A stretch of 61,287 bases of DNA from Anaerolineae bacterium (lineage in GTDB: Bacteria; Chloroflexota; Anaerolineae; 4572-78; J111): NCBI GenBank assembly GCA_022071955.1, contig JAJVIM010000050.1, positions 1 to 61,287 of the forward strand, read 5' to 3'. The notes beneath the pieces were generated by a model. The model was not told the origin of the DNA and searched no databases. It saw only the letters and a program-made list of their open reading frames with translations. The position numbers were made by a program, and so were the translations under genes. Below are positions 43,190 through 51,246 of this stretch, piece after piece; the first letter of the stretch is position 1; every line of letters starts with the position of its first letter.

Positions 43190-44263
43190 TCAGATCAACT
43201 CCTGTTTGATGGAGTCGCGCTTTAAATCCAGCGCCACCGCCTGAGCGATCAACCGCACATTGGCCGCTTCTACCTCTTTGCAGCCCAAAAACCCCAGCGG
43301 GATGGCCATGCTGAGCGGGTTGCGGCTAAACATGGCCACACTTTCTGCGGCCTGCCAGCGCTCCAGCTCTCGTTCCAGCACGGTCAGGTTGCCCTGATAG
43401 CGCTCAAAACCGGCCTGCAACGCCGGCCCGTAGCGCGAATCGTGCAGGCTGCGAACAACGTTTTCAACGCCGCCGCCGGTGGTAGCCAGCTCCATTAACT
43501 GCGGCGCGGCCAAAAAACCGCCCGGCTCTACAAACAGCGGCCGCACATCCGTGGACTGGTAGCGCTGTTTAACCAGCACGTCAACACCCGGCAGCCGGCT
43601 GAGCCGCAACAGAGTGCGCAGGTTGATCAGGTCGATCTCGGTTTGCACGTGCTCGCGCAGCAGCCGCTGGTTGGCATTGCCGCCGCCCAGCGTCTGGAGC
43701 AGCGAGTGATAGTGAAACTGGTTAAGCGCCAGTTCCAACTGGTCCAGCCGGGGGATGGCTCCAAGCCGCGCCTGCGCTTCGCGCAGCGGGCGGGCATAGG
43801 GCAGCGACCATGTGGTCATCAAATCGATGGCTGCCCGCAGCCCGGGCTGGCGGGCCAATTCTTGCAGCGCCGCTTCATCAAATTGACCGGTTGGCACGAC
43901 CGCGGCCATCATTTGCCCCGCCGAAAGCTCGTGGCTTTGGCCGCGCAAAATGGCCAGCACGTTGTGCCGGTCCCACTTGCGCAGCAGCAGATTGAGCAGC
44001 TCCCGCGGTTCGCCTTCAAAAAAGTGGCGAATTTTATCCAGCGTGTGCGCCAGATTGAGCCGAACCGCCTCAATAATGCAGCGATCTTTGCCCACCCGCA
44101 GCAGCGCCGCCTCAATATGGGCCTGGTAGGGTGTTTTGCTCAGCGCGGCAATCAAATCCTCAACCGAGGTTTTAGCCAGCAGTGCGTCGTAATCGGCCGG
44201 GATGAGCAGTTTGCTGCGCATGGCCCGCAGCCGCGCATTTCCGTAGCCATATCCGTGCGGCAC
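43190..44263 (-). CDS. atpC: V/A-type ATPase subunit C
   Basis: Subunit joining the central stalk to the membrane rotor. The 357-residue all-helical protein starts with YGYGNARLRAMRSKLLIPADYDALL (about 4-28; repeats of the C/d subunit domain with NARLRAM), and repeats the LLRKWDRHNVLAILRG pattern near 91-106. It has three bases of separation from subunit E. Assignment rests on pattern and operon position. Confidence 0.85.
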   Translation of the reverse strand: MPHGYGYGNARLRAMRSKLLIPADYDALLAKTSVEDLIAALSKTPYQAHIEAALLRVGKDRCIIEAVRLNLAHTLDKIRHFFEGEPRELLNLLLRKWDRHNVLAILRGQSHELSAGQMMAAVVPTGQFDEAALQELARQPGLRAAIDLMTTWSLPYARPLREAQARLGAIPRLDQLELALNQFHYHSLLQTLGGGNANQRLLREHVQTEIDLINLRTLLRLSRLPGVDVLVKQRYQSTDVRPLFVEPGGFLAAPQLMELATTGGGVENVVRSLHDSRYGPALQAGFERYQGNLTVLERELERWQAAESVAMFSRNPLSMAIPLGFLGCKEVEAANVRLIAQAVALDLKRDSIKQELI

Positions 44264-44266
44264 GGC

Positions 44267-44890
44267 TTATTCCTCTGCCGGCGGCTCAAACAGCCAGGCG
44301 GCAATTTTGGCCCGGTGCTGTTCTGCCGCCCGCTGCAGCCGCATTTCAAGGGTGTTGACCACGCCAATCCGCTCATCGCCGGTGAGGGCGATCAATCCGC
44401 CCAACCCACTGTTCCAGGTGCTGTTTTCGCTTTCAAGGTCGGCCTCAACGCCGGCACTCAGGCCCAATTCCCGCACCGTGCGCCGCATCAACTCCACGTC
44501 TGATCGTTTGACCCGCAGGCACAGCGGTTGGTCCGGCCCGATGGCGGCGGCGGTTTCCTGCGCCAGCCGTTTTAAAAAATCGGCGTAATCCGGTGACTGG
44601 CTGAAATCGGCCAGATACTCGGCCACTTTTTCCAGCACGTTAGAGATCAACTCCTCGCGGGTGCCCAGCACCATTTGCAGGGCCTGCAATTTGGCCTGGT
44701 TGACCAGCCGCGCCTGTTCGGCTTTGAGCGGCGCCTGGATGGCGGCCCGCTGCTGCCGGCGAATGGCCTCGGCCCGGGATTCAGTTTCGGCCTCAATCCG
44801 GGCGATGTCGGCCTGGGTGGTTTGGCTGATGGCCGCCACCTGCCGTTCAGCTTCGGCGTCGAGCGCGCGCAAAATTGCGTCGAGTGGCAT
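44267..44890 (-). CDS. atpE: V/A-type ATPase subunit E (peripheral stalk)
   Basis: Peripheral-stalk subunit. The 207-residue protein is a long charged helix at the N-terminus (about 8-80, with repeated AEAERQVAAI, EAETESRAEAIRRQ) followed by a globular C-terminal part with SGLGGLIALTGDERIGVVNTLEMRLQRA (about 164-191), a hallmark of E subunits (GGL followed by a late DTRLxRA-like block). It follows subunit K by six bases. Confidence 0.88.
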   Translation of the reverse strand: MPLDAILRALDAEAERQVAAISQTTQADIARIEAETESRAEAIRRQQRAAIQAPLKAEQARLVNQAKLQALQMVLGTREELISNVLEKVAEYLADFSQSPDYADFLKRLAQETAAAIGPDQPLCLRVKRSDVELMRRTVRELGLSAGVEADLESENSTWNSGLGGLIALTGDERIGVVNTLEMRLQRAAEQHRAKIAAWLFEPPAEE

Positions 44891-44896
44891 AGGCGC

Positions 44897-45118
44897 TTAC
44901 CCCAGCAGCAAAATGATCATCGCCGCCACGGCAAAGCCCAAAATCAACACCGTTTCCGGGATGGCGATGAGCAAAATCACCGTGCCAATCATTTCCGGTT
45001 TTTCGGCGACAACCCCCATGCCGGCGGAGCCGATGTGTCCCTGCGCAAAGCCGGTGCCGATGCCGGCCAGCCCCACGGCCAGCCCCGCGCCAATCGCCAT
45101 TAATCCAATTGCGTCCAT
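44897..45118 (-). CDS. atpK: V/A-type ATPase subunit K (membrane rotor ring)
   Basis: Ion-binding ring subunit. The 73-residue hairpin of two membrane helices is F-type-sized, not the duplicated four-helix kind of Enterococcus. Helix 1 has GIGTGFAQGHIG with Q26, and helix 2 has AIPETVLILGF with the ion-carrying E55 followed by T56. AAAGGAGA from a repeat-like stretch lies seven bases before the ATG at 45118. The Gln-26 plus Glu-Thr set matches what is known for Na+-binding rings better than for typical H+ rings, but this needs test. Confidence 0.9.
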   Translation of the reverse strand: MDAIGLMAIGAGLAVGLAGIGTGFAQGHIGSAGMGVVAEKPEMIGTVILLIAIPETVLILGFAVAAMIILLLG

Positions 45119-45404
45119 AAAATGTTCTCCTTTGAAAATAGACCCCCTCCCCAATCCTCCCCCTGTCAGGGGGAGGGAGTCGCGCAGCGACGGGTGGGGG
45201 TTGAAAGATTTTCACCTGTGCCAGGTACAGGCATTCATCGTTGCGCTGCCGCAGGCTGAGTCTGTCTCCTTTGAAAATAGGATTCAGGAGTCAGGAATTA
45301 GGAGTTAGGGGATTCCTGCCCTGACTCTAAAAAATTGTGACCGGAGTCCAAAACAAGCGAATTGCAAATGATTTCGTAAATCCAAAATCCAAAAACGTAA
45401 ACCC
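45119..45404 (-). repeat. Repeat-filled spacer in the ATPase operon (module copy B)
   Basis: No gene seen. On the minus strand it holds GGCAGGAATCCCCTAACTCC, then TGACTCCTGAATCC and CCTATTTTCAAAGGAGA (about 45325-45268). This is the same module that ends at gene starts elsewhere. GAATGCCTGTACCTGGCACAG (about 45243-45223) follows and recurs at 54193-54213. A CCCTCCCCCTGACAGGGGGAGG hairpin (about 45153-45177) lies just before the atpK ribosome site. Confidence 0.75.
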
Positions 45405-47300
45405 CTACATTGATCGCCGGAAGGGGCGGAACGGCTGGCCGCCGCCTTCGTAAAACTTGCTGAAAAATTCCACATAATGCAACCGCAGCGATTGAATGGT
45501 GGGGCTAAACGCGCCCAGCGCCACGTTGAGCGTATGAAACAGCACGGCAATGATGACCCCCACCACCACGTTGCCCACAAAACCGGCCAGTTCGTTGGCT
45601 ACCTGGGCCAGGTAAATGGACGACAGGCCGATGGCCGCAATTCGCAGATAGGATAAAATATTGCCCACGGTTTCAATCACTTCCAGCGGCCCCAAAAACA
45701 GGCCAATTTTGCCCATGCTATAAATCAGCACGGCCAGCGCCACTACCAGCAGCGCCGAAGCCGGGCTAAAGAACGATTTGGGCAGGTACCCGGTTAAAAT
45801 GGCCACCATCAAAAACAGCGCCATTAACACCAGCAGCATCGCACCTCGTTCCAGCAATTTGTGGCGGTTTTTCAAACGCACGGCTTCCCACACACCCAAA
45901 CTCAGCCCCAATACAATGTGGCCCGCGCCAATGCCAATGGTCAGCAGCAGCAGGCTCTCAACATCGTGGCCGCGGTCAAACCAGAGCGGGTGCAGCCCCA
46001 CCTCTTCGCCCAACGTGCCAAAAAATTCACCAAACAGAAAGCCAAAGAAAATGCCCCACACCGAGCCGATAAGCAGCACTTCGGTGAGGCTGCGCAGCGT
46101 GTCCCGGTATTTAAACCGATGCCGTAAATAGAGCGCCAGGGCCAAAATGATGGCTCCATAGGCCACGTCGCCCAGAATCATACCAAAGAAAATGGGCATA
46201 AATACGGCCATCAGCGGGGTGGGGTCGATGCCGCCGGATTTGGGCAGCGCCAGCAGGCCCACCAGCGGTTCAAACGGTTTGATAAACGCCGGGTTGTCAA
46301 ACGCTACCGGGGCGGCCTCTTTTTCAGCGGGGGAGAGGGGCAGCACGTTCACCAGCACTTCGTCGCCCACGGTTTTGACCAGAGCGGCGGTTAATTCTGC
46401 CACCCGGCCCTGGGGAATCCAGCCTTCGAGCACAAAGGTGTAATCGGTGTGGCCCAGCCGGGTGCAAACGTCAATTTGGGCCAGCCGGTCGCGGAGCAGC
46501 GCCTGCCACATCAACAGCCGGGACTGCCACTGGCGGGCCACCTGCGCCTGCTCGTGGGCAATGGCTTCAATCTGGCACGGAATTTCTTCAAGCTGCCGCC
46601 AAATTTCGGCCAGTACCTGGTTGAGCGGCTGGCCGGAAAACTCGCTGGGCAGGCGCACCCGGCTGATGTTTTCCTGCCCCAACAGCTTGCCCACGGCCTC
46701 GGCGTGCTTTTTGGGGAAAACCAGCACCGCCGCCAGCAGGTCGCTATCCACCTCACCGGAGATGGTTTCGCACTGGCCTTCGGTGAGGTCTTCCAACTGG
46801 CGGGTAATCGAGGCCAGCAGTTCCTGCGAACGGCGCTCAACCCAGATGGCGGTAATGGTAAACTGCTCCAAATCGACCAGCGCCGGCACCAGCGGCACCA
46901 GCCGCCGCAGTGATGCCTCGTAGCGGGGCAGCGAACTGAATCGCTCTTCCAACTGCGCCCGCTGCCGGGCCAGCGCCTGGGCCTGCGGCTCAATCTCGGC
47001 CAGGCCGGTTTTAACCTCATTCAGCAGCCAGTCGGCCGGCCGGGCCGATGCTTCATCGTATTGGGGTGGCAGCGGAAGGTTAAGGTTGGGCAGTGTTCCC
47101 AAAATAGCCTGAACCTGAGTGAGCAGGTAGGCCAGATTTTCCCGGAGTTGCAGCGCATCTTGCTCTAACACGCCGCGCGGCGCGGCCTCGTTGCGCCAAT
47201 CAATAATGTGAACCACGCCCAGCCGGTGCAGGGTTTGCACGGTTTGTGGCCGGCGCGATTTAGTGCCAATAATTTGCACTTTCGCCATTGAAAGAAGCAT
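45405..47300 (-). CDS. atpI: V/A-type ATPase subunit I (membrane stator)
   Basis: Stator subunit forming the ion half-channels. The 631-residue protein has an N-terminal cytosolic part (about 1-350) with MAKVQIIGTK and coiled coils, and a C-terminal membrane part of about seven or eight helices from residue 355, with IFFGMILGDVAYGAIILALALYL (about 366-388) and FFGFLFGEFFGTLGEEVGL (about 414-432). The last helix region carries GVIIAVLFHTLNVALGAFSPTIQSLRLHYVEFFSKFYEGGG, which is diagnostic. The start could also be the ATG at 47288. Confidence 0.93.
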   Translation of the reverse strand: MLLSMAKVQIIGTKSRRPQTVQTLHRLGVVHIIDWRNEAAPRGVLEQDALQLRENLAYLLTQVQAILGTLPNLNLPLPPQYDEASARPADWLLNEVKTGLAEIEPQAQALARQRAQLEERFSSLPRYEASLRRLVPLVPALVDLEQFTITAIWVERRSQELLASITRQLEDLTEGQCETISGEVDSDLLAAVLVFPKKHAEAVGKLLGQENISRVRLPSEFSGQPLNQVLAEIWRQLEEIPCQIEAIAHEQAQVARQWQSRLLMWQALLRDRLAQIDVCTRLGHTDYTFVLEGWIPQGRVAELTAALVKTVGDEVLVNVLPLSPAEKEAAPVAFDNPAFIKPFEPLVGLLALPKSGGIDPTPLMAVFMPIFFGMILGDVAYGAIILALALYLRHRFKYRDTLRSLTEVLLIGSVWGIFFGFLFGEFFGTLGEEVGLHPLWFDRGHDVESLLLLTIGIGAGHIVLGLSLGVWEAVRLKNRHKLLERGAMLLVLMALFLMVAILTGYLPKSFFSPASALLVVALAVLIYSMGKIGLFLGPLEVIETVGNILSYLRIAAIGLSSIYLAQVANELAGFVGNVVVGVIIAVLFHTLNVALGAFSPTIQSLRLHYVEFFSKFYEGGGQPFRPFRRSM

Positions 47301-47331
47301 AACTGGACCCTAAAATGGCTAGCCGCGGCGA

Positions 47332-47676
47332 TTATGCCGCCGGCGGCGTTGAATTTGTAGTCAGTACCAGGGTTATCAGCCGCTCAACGGCGGCAGCCTG
47401 GCCGCTTTGGGCCTGCCGGCGCAGGGCGGCGGCCTCGGCGCGGGCAGCAGTAACAATGGCCTCGGCCTGACGCCGGGCCTGGGCCAGCCCCTCCTGGTAG
47501 AGCCGGTCGGCCTCGGCTTTGGCCTGTACGGTGGCCTGGGCCAGCGCAGCCTGCGCCCGGCTGCGCGCTGCGGTTATCTCGGCTTCGGCCTGGCGCTGCG
47601 CCTCTTCAACCCGGCGGCGCAGTTGGGCCTCGCTGGCGCTGATGGCCTCTAACGGTGACGATTGGTTTGACATCAT
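47332..47676 (-). CDS. atpH: V/A-type ATPase subunit G/H (peripheral stalk)
   Basis: A 114-residue, almost entirely charged helical protein (about residues 10-98) rich in Ala, Arg, Glu and Gln heptads, as expected for the stalk helix that pairs with subunit E. It lies first among the ATPase genes, 31 bp before subunit I. Composition and place support the call; sequence motifs are few. Confidence 0.75.
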   Translation of the reverse strand: MMSNQSSPLEAISASEAQLRRRVEEAQRQAEAEITAARSRAQAALAQATVQAKAEADRLYQEGLAQARRQAEAIVTAARAEAAALRRQAQSGQAAAVERLITLVLTTNSTPPAA

Positions 47677-47688
47677 GTCCGTTATCCC

Positions 47689-48156
47689 TTAACTTGAACT
47701 CCGCCGCGCTAATCCTTCGCGGGTAGCGTACAGACGTTCGGCCATCACCTGAATAACGCAGTTCATCAAGGCTCGATCTACTTTGTGATCCAGCCGGGAG
47801 AGATTGCGGATGTCGTTGGCGTCAATGAAGAGAACTTTTGTGGGGTTGGTAGCTCTGGCTCTGGCTTTTTTACGGCGGCCGGGAATCAACGCCGACCAGC
47901 CAAATAACTGGCCCGGCCCTAAATTGTACAGTGTGACCAAACCGTGATCCGGGATGTCCATTTCAACGCAAACATTGCCTTCCCGAATGATGTACAGCCC
48001 TTTGCCAAGCTCGCCTTCACGGTAGATAATTTCATCCGGAACAAATTCAAGTTGGGTGGTAATTTTGGCGACTTTGCGTAATTGCGGTGGTTCCAGCTCA
48101 TTAAATAAGTCTACCATCCTGAGGACTTCGTAAAACGTCATCTCCCTGGGTGTCAT
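47689..48156 (-). CDS. Cyclic-nucleotide-binding-domain protein without HTH, ATPase operon leader gene
   Basis: A 155-residue single cNMP/Crp-like sensor domain. FVPDEIIYREGELGKGLYIIREGNVCVEM (about 38-66) and LGPGQLFGWSALIPG (about 78-92) form the beta-roll. There is no helix-turn-helix after the dimerisation helix. It lies 12 bp before atpH on the same strand, so it is probably co-transcribed with the ATPase. It resembles the gene at 22899. AGGAGA precedes the ATG at 48156; a longer frame upstream lacks a ribosome site. It may tune ATPase activity through a nucleotide signal (inference). Confidence 0.78.
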   Translation of the reverse strand: MTPREMTFYEVLRMVDLFNELEPPQLRKVAKITTQLEFVPDEIIYREGELGKGLYIIREGNVCVEMDIPDHGLVTLYNLGPGQLFGWSALIPGRRKKARARATNPTKVLFIDANDIRNLSRLDHKVDRALMNCVIQVMAERLYATREGLARRSSS

Positions 48157-48385
48157 AATATTCTCCTGACATTCATCTGTGTGGCAGAAAACTAACACGC
48201 TACGGGTATCATTGTTATCGTAGTAGGGAGACCGGCGTCAATTGGGCGAGTGAGTTGGCTTGTGGAAACCGAGGTAGATAGACTTCTGTTGGGTGAGGAA
48301 ACGGGCGCAGGTTTCGGCGCACGAAGCGGACAGCGAAAATTCGGTAGGTATACTTCTATTATACCGTATCCATACCCAAAAAATA

Positions 48386-48399
48386 GTGATAAATGTAAT
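48386..48399. promoter_or_regulatory. Crp-like site GTGATAAATGTAAT
   Basis: The left half GTGA is exact and the right half is degenerate. It starts 21 bp (two helical turns) before the perfect site at 48407, so the two lie on the same DNA face. Confidence 0.4.
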
Positions 48400-48406
48400 C
48401 AATTTC

Positions 48407-48420
48407 GTGACAAATGTCAC
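48407..48420. promoter_or_regulatory. Perfect GTGA-N6-TCAC palindrome GTGACAAATGTCAC
   Basis: It lies in the divergent spacer between the ATPase operon and the MFS gene, only nine bases before the MFS ATG at 48429 (and overlapping an alternative ATG at 48414). The position suggests repression of the MFS gene. It is identical, in reverse complement, to the site at 51075. Confidence 0.6.
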
Positions 48421-48428
48421 AACAACCG

Positions 48429-49565
48429 ATGCCTATCATTTTTATCGTAACCATTTTAACCTTTTTTGTGATCTACGGCCCGCAACCGCTGCTACCGCTG
48501 CTGGCCCAAATTTACGGGGTCAGCCGTCCGCAGGCGGCCCTGCTGGTAACGGTGGTGATGGTGCCGCTGAGCATGGCGCCAATTACCTACGGTTACGTGC
48601 TGGAAGCGGTGCCGGCTATGCGGCTGCTGCGGTTATCGCTGCTGGTGCTGGCCGTATCGACGCTGGCGTTTGGGTTGGCCGGCGCTTTTGGTTGGCTGTT
48701 GGGGTTGCGGCTGGTGCAGGGGTTGTTGCTACCGGCGGTGCTCACCTCGTTGATGACTTATCTTTCGGCGCAGGCACAGGGGTATCGCTTGCAGCGGTTG
48801 ATGTCGGCCTATATTGCCGCCACAATTTTGGGCGGTTATTTGGGGCGGCTGTTATCCGGGGTGAGCGCCACATTTTTTGAGTGGCACGTATTTTTTATTG
48901 TGCTGGGGGCGGCGCTGCTGGCAATGGTGCTGCTGCTCCGCCGCGCCCAAGCCGATGCGCTGATCTTTGGCGCCCGGCCTACGCCCCGGCAGTTGCTGGC
49001 GGCGCTCCGAGTGGGGCCGTATCTGCGAGTGTACGCCATCATTTTTTGTATGTTTTTTGTATTTGCGGCGATGATGAATTTTATCCCGTTCCGCCTGGCC
49101 GAACTGTGGGGCCGGCCGTCTGAACTGCTGACCGGGTTGATTTATACGGGCTACCTGGCCGGTTTGCTGACTGCGCTCGGGTCTGGCCGGATTATTGGCC
49201 GGCTGGGCGGCGAACGGCGAACACTGCAACTGGGCATTGCGGTCTATTTGCTGGTTGTGCCGGCCACGGCCTTTGCCGGCGGTTGGGGGCTGTTTGGCCT
49301 GTTGTTTGTATTTTGCGGCGCAATGTTTTTGGTGCATGCTACGGCAACCGGCTGGCTCAACCGGCTGGCCACCAGTAGCCGCGGCATCATTAACGGCGTG
49401 TATCTGTCGGCGTATTACGGTGGCGGGGTGCTGGGTTCGTATCTGCCGGGGCTGGTTTACGAACGGTTTCACTGGGCGGCGTTTGTAGCGGTGTTAACGG
49501 GCGTGGTCGGAGTGGCGCTGCTGCTGGCGGTTACGGGCAGCGCGTCGTCGCCGCCGGCAAATTGA
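48429..49565 (+). CDS. MFS transporter
   Basis: A major facilitator protein of about 378 residues with about twelve membrane helices. The first starts at the N-terminus (PIIFIVTILTFFVIYGPQPLL); the family-typical first-loop region is near 63-76 (GYVLEAVPAMRLLR). It shows no substrate-specific motif that I can read. The ATG at 48429 is preferred because the first helix starts there and an operator covers the earlier ATG (48414); neither has a Shine-Dalgarno. It is the only gene between two Crp-like sites and a terminator shared with the phosphodiesterase. Confidence 0.75.
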   Translation: MPIIFIVTILTFFVIYGPQPLLPLLAQIYGVSRPQAALLVTVVMVPLSMAPITYGYVLEAVPAMRLLRLSLLVLAVSTLAFGLAGAFGWLLGLRLVQGLLLPAVLTSLMTYLSAQAQGYRLQRLMSAYIAATILGGYLGRLLSGVSATFFEWHVFFIVLGAALLAMVLLLRRAQADALIFGARPTPRQLLAALRVGPYLRVYAIIFCMFFVFAAMMNFIPFRLAELWGRPSELLTGLIYTGYLAGLLTALGSGRIIGRLGGERRTLQLGIAVYLLVVPATAFAGGWGLFGLLFVFCGAMFLVHATATGWLNRLATSSRGIINGVYLSAYYGGGVLGSYLPGLVYERFHWAAFVAVLTGVVGVALLLAVTGSASSPPAN

Positions 49566-49603
49566 CAAAAAAATACCTGGCCGAAGATTCTCGGCCAGGT
49601 ATT
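49566..49603 (-). terminator. Rho-independent terminator of the phosphodiesterase gene
   Basis: TACCTGGCCGA (49574-49584) pairs with TCGGCCAGGTA (49591-49601), extended by two A-T pairs. On the minus strand it is followed by a run of seven T (49573-49567). It lies between the convergent MFS and phosphodiesterase genes and should stop transcription from the right; it may also act on the MFS side. Confidence 0.9.
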
Positions 49604-49625
49604 GGCGGGGAAGTTGGAAGATGGG

Positions 49626-50822
49626 TTATTCAAAAATTTCTAAAACAGGTTTACCAACCCAGTAATCGGGAATCTGCAGACCGAGAGCAAATAACGTGGT
49701 TGCGGCGGTGTCCATTGTGCTGATTGGGCTGGACAGGATAACACCCTGCCGTACACCGGGGCCGGTTGCCAGCCACGGAATGGTTCGGTCTTCCGGGGCG
49801 TCGTCACCGTGGCCAAACCCGTGGCCGCCGTGGTCGGCGGTGATGATGATCAGGGTGGTGTCGAGATAGCCGTTTTCTTCCAGCGCGGTTACAATCTCGC
49901 CGATGATGCCATCGGCGTATTGGATGGCGTACAACTGATTTTCAGACATCCAGCCGTAGGCGTGCCCCACGCGGTCGTTATCCGGCAGGTGAACAAACAG
50001 CACGTTGGGCAGCCCTTCTTCAATAATTTCAAGGGCGTGATCCCGCACCTCCGGGTCGTGAGCATCCTGGCCAAAGAGGTGGTCAACCGAGTTGTTAAAT
50101 ACCAGATAATTTAATTTGTCTTTGCCAAAGGCCATTCCGGTGCTCAAACCGGCTTCGTGAGCAATGTTGAACAGGGTGGGGCTTGACATCCCCGGCCAGC
50201 CAATGTACGGTACGCCCCATTCAATGCCGTGTTTTTCCGGGAGTACCCCGCTCAACATAGAGGCGTGGCTTACCAGGGTGATGCTGTTGCACACGGTTTG
50301 GGCGCTCCGGCTGTAAGCGCCGATAGCCATCAATTTGTCGATGTTGGGAGTAACGGCCAGTTCCATCGCGTCGGGCCGCATGCCGTCTACCGAGATGATA
50401 ACCACGTGTTGGATGGGCTGGCCGGCCAGAGGGCCTGTTTCAACCGGGGCGACGACCGGCTCGGCGTCAGCGACCGGCTCTTCTGCAACCACCGGCGCGG
50501 GTTCAACGGCCGGGGCAGCGGCAGCCGGTTCGGGCGTGGGGGTGATGACTATTTCCGGCAGGGGATAGGGGTCATCAACGCGGCCGGCAAACCCGGCCTC
50601 GGTTTGCCCCACAGCCGATTGTTCTGCGTTAAAAGCAAAGGCTTGCAGCGCAGACACGGATGCAAAATTCACCAATCCGATGGCCAGAATTAAAAGTGCG
50701 ATCAATCCGGCAAATTTGTTGGGGATAACCCGTTTCTGTCGTTTGGCGGCCAGTCTCTGTCGGTGCGACCCTTGTGGCGGCGGATTTTCTTTCTGTGAGC
50801 TTTTTGGTGTTGGCATTGGCAT
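49626..50822 (-). CDS. Membrane-anchored type I phosphodiesterase/nucleotide pyrophosphatase-like protein
   Basis: A 398-residue protein with a basic N-terminus, one membrane helix (about residues 36-60), a Pro/Ala-rich linker (about 90-125) and an alkaline-phosphatase-superfamily domain. Metal and nucleophile residues appear in ISVDGMRPDAM (about 143-153), NSITLVSHASM (near 177-187, with a Thr or Ser nucleophile), HLPDNDRVGHAYG (near 272-284) and ITADHGGHGFGHGD (near 317-330). The domain is probably extracytoplasmic, acting on a phosphodiester or phosphomonoester. AGGAGA precedes the ATG at 50822. Substrate unknown. Confidence 0.82.
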   Translation of the reverse strand: MPMPTPKSSQKENPPPQGSHRQRLAAKRQKRVIPNKFAGLIALLILAIGLVNFASVSALQAFAFNAEQSAVGQTEAGFAGRVDDPYPLPEIVITPTPEPAAAAPAVEPAPVVAEEPVADAEPVVAPVETGPLAGQPIQHVVIISVDGMRPDAMELAVTPNIDKLMAIGAYSRSAQTVCNSITLVSHASMLSGVLPEKHGIEWGVPYIGWPGMSSPTLFNIAHEAGLSTGMAFGKDKLNYLVFNNSVDHLFGQDAHDPEVRDHALEIIEEGLPNVLFVHLPDNDRVGHAYGWMSENQLYAIQYADGIIGEIVTALEENGYLDTTLIIITADHGGHGFGHGDDAPEDRTIPWLATGPGVRQGVILSSPISTMDTAATTLFALGLQIPDYWVGKPVLEIFE

Positions 50823-51074
50823 AGGGGTTACTCTCCTAGTAACGTATTTATTTGTCGGTTGAAACTGTAAATCCAGGTGTCTCAAAACCGGCGAATATCT
50901 TATCCATTAATCAAGTGTAGGGCAAATCGCGGGTGAACGTGAGGTTGAACAGCAGGAAAACGGGGTAGTAGTCGATCTATTGACTTATCGGCAGAAAAGC
51001 CGGCAACTTTAGTGGCATCGGAGTTTCCTGCTAAATTTCTCCTTAATTATAGGGGGATGCGCCCAAATTGATAA

Positions 51075-51088
51075 GTGACATTTGTCAC
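51075..51088. promoter_or_regulatory. Perfect GTGA-N6-TCAC palindrome GTGACATTTGTCAC
   Basis: 172 bases before the acyl-ligase start, in an AT-rich region. A partner site, ATAACAAATGTCAC (51098-51111), starts 23 bp further on. The core is the reverse complement of the site at 48407. Confidence 0.6.
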
Positions 51089-51097
51089 ATATTCCTT

Positions 51098-51111
51098 ATA
51101 ACAAATGTCAC
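51098..51111. promoter_or_regulatory. Crp-like half site with CAAATG core
   Basis: The right half TCAC and the CAAATG centre match the perfect sites; the left half is ATAA. It pairs with the site at 51075. Confidence 0.4.
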
Positions 51112-51246
51112 TATCTATAAGAGAAACTTACCGTTTGTGCCCGTTTTATAGATTATTTTGACTAAAACTGTGGGCAAAATTGGTAGTTATGCCCAAGACC
51201 CACTACCATGTTTAAAGCGCCAAATTCAGCTAAAGCGAGGCCGACA

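Larger units (their letters stand above)
50823..51246. promoter_or_regulatory. Long divergent regulatory spacer
   Basis: No gene seen. It contains two Crp-like sites (51075 and 51098) within an AT-rich stretch (about 51040-51170). Nearer the acyl-ligase gene, GGGCA-N13-TGCCC (about 51173-51195) and TGGTAGT-N14-ACTACCA (about 51180-51207) overlap and cannot form together. Confidence 0.4.
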
